Below are positions 16,060-18,482 of a DNA stretch of 18,482 nucleotides, piece after piece (positions within the stretch are counted from its first letter, which is position 1; every line of letters starts with the position of its first letter). The DNA comes from Lachnospiraceae bacterium UBA7205 (GTDB lineage Bacteria > Bacillota > Clostridia > Lachnospirales > Lachnospiraceae): positions 1 through 18,482 of the forward strand of contig DKUL01000016.1 in the NCBI GenBank assembly GCA_002490665.1. Direction: 5' to 3'. Under the pieces are notes generated by a model. It ran no database searches and had not been told where the DNA came from. It worked only from the letters and a program-made list of their open reading frames with translations. A program made the translations under genes and the position numbers.

Positions 16060-16995
16060 ATGGCTATTACAGCAGCAATGGTAAAAGAGTTGAGGGAAAT
16101 GACCGGTGCCGGAATGATGGACTGCAAGAAGGCACTGAATGAGACAGACGGAAATATGGATGAAGCTGTTGAATATTTGAGAAAGAACGGACAGGCTAAG
16201 GCAGAGAAGAAGGCAGGACGCATCGCGGCAGAAGGGCTCTGCAAGGTTGTGACAGACGGTGACAAGGCAGCGGCAGTAGTCGAGGTGAACTCCGAGACGG
16301 ACTTTGTTGCAAAGAATGAGCAGTTCCAGGATTATGTTGCGGCAGTTGCAAAGCAGGCGCTCTCGACATCGGCAGCAGATATTGACGCGTTCCTTGCAGA
16401 GGCATGGAATGAGGATGCTTCAAAGACAGTCAAGGATGCTTTGGTTGAGAAGATTGCCGTAATCGGTGAGAACCTGACAATCAGGAGATTTGAGAAAGTG
16501 GTTGCGGAGAACGGCTGTGTCGTGACATATACACATGGCGGCGGAAAGATTGGCGTTATTGTGGAGGCTGAGACGGCAGTCGTGAATGATGCGGTAAAAG
16601 AAGCACTTACAAACCTTGCGATGCAGGTTGCAGCACTTTATCCGAAGTATGTTTCTTCAGATGAAGTATCGGAAGAATACAAGGCGCACGAGAAGGAAAT
16701 TATCACAGAGCAGATTAAGAATGACCCTAAGATGGCTGGAAAGCCGGACAAGGTTATCGAGGGTGCCGTGAATGGACGCCTCAACAAGGAGCTGAAGGAA
16801 GTTTGCCTGCTTGAACAGGTATATGTGAAGGCAGAGGACGGAAAGCAGACTGTTCAGCAGTATATTGATTCGGTCGGCAAGGAAAACGGATCGGACATCA
16901 GGATTAAGAGATTTGTCCGTTTTGAGACAGGCGAGGGAATCGAGAAGAAGGTTGACGATTTCGCAGCAGAGGTTGCAGCACAGGCTGGAATGTAA
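16060..16995 (+). CDS. tsf: Translation elongation factor Ts
   Basis: EF-Ts is the guanine-nucleotide exchange factor for EF-Tu. The 311-residue sequence has the N-terminal UBA-like domain and the signature VKELREMTGAGMMDCKKAL at 9-27. The core motif VNSETDFVAKNEQF that contacts EF-Tu is next, followed by the core and dimerisation domains (IRRFEKV, then NDPKMAGKPDKVIEGAVNGR). Length and motifs are typical. AGGAGG at 16046-16051 supports the ATG. It is the last gene of the rpsB-tsf transcript and is followed by a strong terminator. Confidence 0.98.
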   Translation: MAITAAMVKELREMTGAGMMDCKKALNETDGNMDEAVEYLRKNGQAKAEKKAGRIAAEGLCKVVTDGDKAAAVVEVNSETDFVAKNEQFQDYVAAVAKQALSTSAADIDAFLAEAWNEDASKTVKDALVEKIAVIGENLTIRRFEKVVAENGCVVTYTHGGGKIGVIVEAETAVVNDAVKEALTNLAMQVAALYPKYVSSDEVSEEYKAHEKEIITEQIKNDPKMAGKPDKVIEGAVNGRLNKELKEVCLLEQVYVKAEDGKQTVQQYIDSVGKENGSDIRIKRFVRFETGEGIEKKVDDFAAEVAAQAGM

Positions 16996-17008
16996 ATCTG
17001 CCATTCAT

Positions 17009-17055
17009 AAAAATACCATTGTCATTTTCTGCAAAAGTGGCAATGGTATTTTTTT
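17009..17055. terminator. Bidirectional terminator between tsf and the convergent metallopeptidase gene
   Basis: AAATACCATTG at 17011-17021 pairs with CAATGGTATTT at 17041-17051. The stem extends inward through T22-G40, C23-G39, A24-T38 (one bulged G at 17037) and TTTT/AAAA around a CTGC loop. A seven-T run (17049-17055) follows on the plus strand and a five-T run follows on the minus strand (A run 17009-17013). It serves tsf, and also the minus-strand gene ending at 17088. Confidence 0.9.
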
Positions 17056-17087
17056 ATATTGTTTTTATTTGATAATGCAATCCGCCT

Positions 17088-17603
17088 TTATGCGGCGTAG
17101 TCGATATTGGCGCCTTTGTACTGCGCCGCGTCAAGCTGCTTCTGGTTCTTGGTGTATGGATTGTCTTCGTTGGTGTATTTAATCCTGGTGTTGGTGACGC
17201 CGCCGGACACATAAGTACGCCCGCATTCCGGACAGATGGAGGTATGGATTGTCACGGAAGCATTCAACACTTTGCCGTTTTTCTGTGCTGCCTTTTTGTA
17301 CGCGTTTGATACGTGTTCCCCCTCGTGTGCACGAACCCGTGCCCCTGCCGCTTCCGGGGAGATATGGGCAGCTGCCTTGAAGGAAACATTGCCCTCGTCG
17401 GAGCCGTCCTGATATTTCCTGTTGGCACATGTCTCACACTCGGATGGTGCGGAACGGCGTCCGGCTTTTTTGGTATCGTCCGGGTTTGCGGACTTTTCTT
17501 CCGGTTTGTCGAGCGGGTTAACGGTATTGGTGGCGACAGGAGCCGCAGTATTTGTATAGGGAGAGTAGCCAGGGTAATATCCCGGAATATTGCCAATCAT
17601 CAT
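17088..17603 (-). CDS. Putative small zinc metallopeptidase (HEGEH, SprA-related type)
   Basis: The 171-residue protein carries an HExxH zinc-peptidase motif at 93-97 (HEGEH) in the context RVRAHEGEHVSNAYKKA. Two CxxC pairs, CETC at 56-59 and CPEC at 124-127, could bind a second metal or form disulfides. The N-terminal 50 residues are Pro/Tyr/Asn-rich and disordered, with no clear signal peptide. This arrangement resembles a family annotated as SprA-related or putative metalloprotease; that assignment is from memory of motifs and activity is unproven. The start is supported by AAAGGAGGTC eight bases before ATG; a second ATG follows at once. It is monocistronic and convergent with tsf. Confidence 0.8.
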   Translation of the reverse strand: MMIGNIPGYYPGYSPYTNTAAPVATNTVNPLDKPEEKSANPDDTKKAGRRSAPSECETCANRKYQDGSDEGNVSFKAAAHISPEAAGARVRAHEGEHVSNAYKKAAQKNGKVLNASVTIHTSICPECGRTYVSGGVTNTRIKYTNEDNPYTKNQKQLDAAQYKGANIDYAA

Positions 17604-17640
17604 AAGAAAGACCTCCTTTGTTCAAATTTGGAATATATAA

Positions 17641-17669
17641 AGTATAACACATAAATACTGGTATGGGAA
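17641..17669 (-). promoter_or_regulatory. Candidate sigma-A promoter for the metallopeptidase gene
   Basis: On the minus strand, TTCCCA (17664-17669), a 17-base spacer and TATACT (17641-17646) form a reasonable promoter (4 of 6 and 5 of 6 matches). It lies about 38 bases upstream of the ATG at 17603 and shows this gene is probably transcribed separately from the membrane protein gene behind it. Confidence 0.6.
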
Positions 17670-17694
17670 GCAGTAGTCTCCGGTATCCTGATTT

Positions 17695-18048
17695 TTAGTG
17701 CCTGTTCTTGTCATCCATGGCAAGTGCCTTTTCCTCGTGCTTGATTTCCCAGTGTATCAGGAACGTGAGGATGCTGCGCAGCAGGATAATCACGCCCAGG
17801 ATGCCAAGCTCCCCCCATTCACGTACGACAACGGTACGCAGGACCTCGCTGCCCATTTTGAATTCGAGTGACAAGGCGATACCCTGTGCAAGCTCCAGTC
17901 GAATCTTGGAATCCCGCTTAATCCAGTACCAGAAGCATTTTACTGCTGTGGAGACGAGGATGGCAACGCCGAACAGCTCCAGGAGTATCGTACAGATTTC
18001 GACAATATTAGTAAGTAGCAGTTCCAGAATGTTTATGATTGTGTGCAT
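17695..18048 (-). CDS. DUF1622-family small membrane protein
   Basis: The 117-residue protein has a long hydrophobic N-terminal segment (about 6-42). A central amphipathic portion (DSKIRLELAQGIALSLEFKM) comes next, then the conserved-looking VLRTVVVREWGELGILGVI and a second membrane helix (about 80-98). A short charged tail ends it. This pattern is that of DUF1622 proteins, a widespread uncharacterised membrane family. GGGAGG lies eight bases before the ATG. A TATACT -10 occurs on the minus strand at 18090-18095 without a convincing -35. The gene is divergent from the tRNA and not linked functionally to the motility genes. Confidence 0.82.
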   Translation of the reverse strand: MHTIINILELLLTNIVEICTILLELFGVAILVSTAVKCFWYWIKRDSKIRLELAQGIALSLEFKMGSEVLRTVVVREWGELGILGVIILLRSILTFLIHWEIKHEEKALAMDDKNRH

Positions 18049-18169
18049 TTAGAAAACCTCCCGCGTATTTTGGACAATTCCTTACTAAAAGTATATCACA
18101 GCGCTTGCAGAAAATACAGTTGAAAATACATAACAGGAAGACGAAAGCTGAATTGTTACAATTTTATAC

Positions 18170-18197
18170 TTGCATTCTGCTTTATCTGTGTTATAAT
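18170..18197 (+). promoter_or_regulatory. tRNA-Ala promoter
   Basis: TTGCAT at 18170-18175, a 16-base spacer and a perfect TATAAT at 18192-18197. The expected transcription start (about 18204-18206) is only one to three bases before the mature tRNA 5' end, so the 5' leader would be nearly absent. Confidence 0.7.
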
Positions 18198-18206
18198 TCT
18201 ATATAT

Positions 18207-18282
18207 GGGGATATAGCTCAGCTGGGAGAGCGATACGTTCGCAACGTATAGGTCACGAGTTCGAGTCTCGCTATCTCCACCA
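18207..18282 (+). tRNA. tRNA-Ala, anticodon CGC
   Basis: A 76-base tRNA folds fully: acceptor GGGGATA with TATCTCC, D arm GCTC/GAGC, anticodon stem ATACG/CGTAT with loop TTCGCAA (anticodon CGC, codon GCG), T arm with GTTCGAGTC, and encoded CCA. The third acceptor pair is G3-U70, the identity element of alanine tRNAs, which agrees with the anticodon. One oddity is an A-C mismatch at the outer T-stem pair (49-65). The 3' end (18271-18282) overlaps, on the opposite strand, the end of a serine recombinase gene. Confidence 0.95.
18263..18282. other. Probable attachment site region of an integrated element
   Basis: The 3' end of the tRNA is the point where host sequence gives way to recombinase coding sequence, so the att core should lie in or next to these bases. 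The second att copy would be outside the window, so the limits are inferred. Confidence 0.45.
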
Positions 18283-18482
18283 TTCGGACCGTACTCGAAC
18301 TTTTGAGTGCGGTCCTTTTTCTTGTATGTTGTAGAAGATCATCGCCTGGCCGTTTCTGACCTCGATCCGGGCGATGAACGTGTCAACGAGACGCTGCCGG
18401 AAGGCGGCGTCTTTTGTATCCCCATTTCTGAACGAACGAAGCCAAGCCCCGACCGCCTCACTGGTGAGCCGGGGCTTTTTCA
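18271..18482 (-). CDS. Large serine recombinase, C-terminal fragment cut by window edge
   Basis: Reading from 18480 down to 18271 gives 69 residues and a stop, with no start in the window. The sequence runs PRLTSEAVGAWLRSFRNGD, then FRQRLVDTFIARIEVRNGQ, MIFYNIQEKG and SKVRVRSEWWR. This is the coiled-coil-end/C-terminal pattern of large serine recombinases (Ser integrases of conjugative or prophage elements): a 'W..SFRNGD..D..FR..LVDTFI' helix followed by a beta segment. The bases 18341-18420 are 48/80 G or C, richer than the AT-rich flank of the tRNA. The last codons and stop lie in the antisense of the tRNA 3' end. Whether the gene is intact upstream cannot be seen. Confidence 0.8.
   Translation of the reverse strand, partial: KKPRLTSEAVGAWLRSFRNGDTKDAAFRQRLVDTFIARIEVRNGQAMIFYNIQEKGPHSKVRVRSEWWR
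18286..18320 (+). terminator. Terminator for the tRNA-Ala transcript, inside recombinase coding sequence
   Basis: GGACCG-t-ACTC at 18286-18296 pairs with GAGT-g-CGGTCC at 18305-18315 (one T/G pair in the stem) around a short loop. A five-T run follows at 18316-18320. It starts four bases after the tRNA CCA. Confidence 0.85.
18444..18480 (+). terminator. Second terminator-like hairpin inside the recombinase gene
   Basis: AAGCCCCG (18444-18451) pairs with CGGGGCTT (18470-18477). An inner stem CTCA/TGAG forms around CTGG, and a T run ends at 18480. On the plus strand it looks like an intrinsic terminator. It lies antisense within recombinase codons, so it may be a coincidence of GC-rich coding sequence or a back-up block to read-through into the element. 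Confidence 0.5.

Noticed and set aside
17313..17654. Plus-strand frame opposite the HEGEH gene
   Set aside because: Antisense shadow; the minus-strand gene has motifs, promoter and ribosome site.
18039..18251. Plus-strand frame running into the tRNA
   Set aside because: It crosses the promoter and tRNA, lacks a ribosome site and has no conserved features.

Overview
The window looks like chromosome from a motile low-to-mid-GC Firmicute, most likely a clostridial anaerobe of the Lachnospiraceae type (an inference from protein style, strong AGGAGG-type ribosome sites and gene order; no 16S is present). Bases 1 to about 15,030 are the distal part of a large plus-strand flagellar and chemotaxis operon. 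Its order (flhA, flhF, flhG, cheB, cheA, cheW, cheC, cheD, sigD, a swrB-position gene, then rpsB and tsf) is the order known for the end of the Bacillus subtilis fla/che operon. Compared with that layout, extra genes are inserted: a c-di-GMP-binding PilZ protein between flhG and cheB, a small two-helix membrane protein between cheD and sigD, and fapA plus a small unknown protein after sigD. An MltG-like domain protein also sits before rpsB.

Region by region: flhA (truncated by the left edge) is translationally coupled to flhF, then flhG, which together set export and flagellar number or position. The PilZ protein, cheB (touching cheA), cheW, cheC and cheD form a B. subtilis-style chemotaxis set with CheC/CheD adaptation. 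The sigma-28 gene (sigD/fliA) follows, then fapA, which ends inside a terminator-like hairpin. Just downstream is a good match to a sigma-28 promoter, so the sigma factor probably drives the next three genes: a charged 103-residue protein, a SwrB-like anchored coiled-coil protein, and an anchored protein with an MltG-type LysM-like domain. A strong terminator with an overlapping promoter separates these from rpsB-tsf, which has a structured leader of about 200 bases and ends in a bidirectional terminator.

Right of tsf are two minus-strand monocistronic genes: a small putative zinc metallopeptidase (HEGEH plus two CxxC pairs) and a DUF1622-type membrane protein. The last 300 bases hold a plus-strand tRNA-Ala(CGC), met head-on by the C-terminal end of a large serine recombinase on the minus strand. 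The recombinase stop codon and its last residues (WWR) are read from the antisense of the tRNA 3' end. The window therefore appears to end just inside the left edge of an integrated mobile element at tRNA-Ala. The element seems to provide the terminator of the tRNA transcript, and perhaps part of the tRNA itself.

The most notable observations are the recombinase/tRNA junction, the sigma-28 promoter with the three poorly characterised genes behind it, and the HEGEH/CxxC protein. No CRISPR array, IS element or origin was seen.
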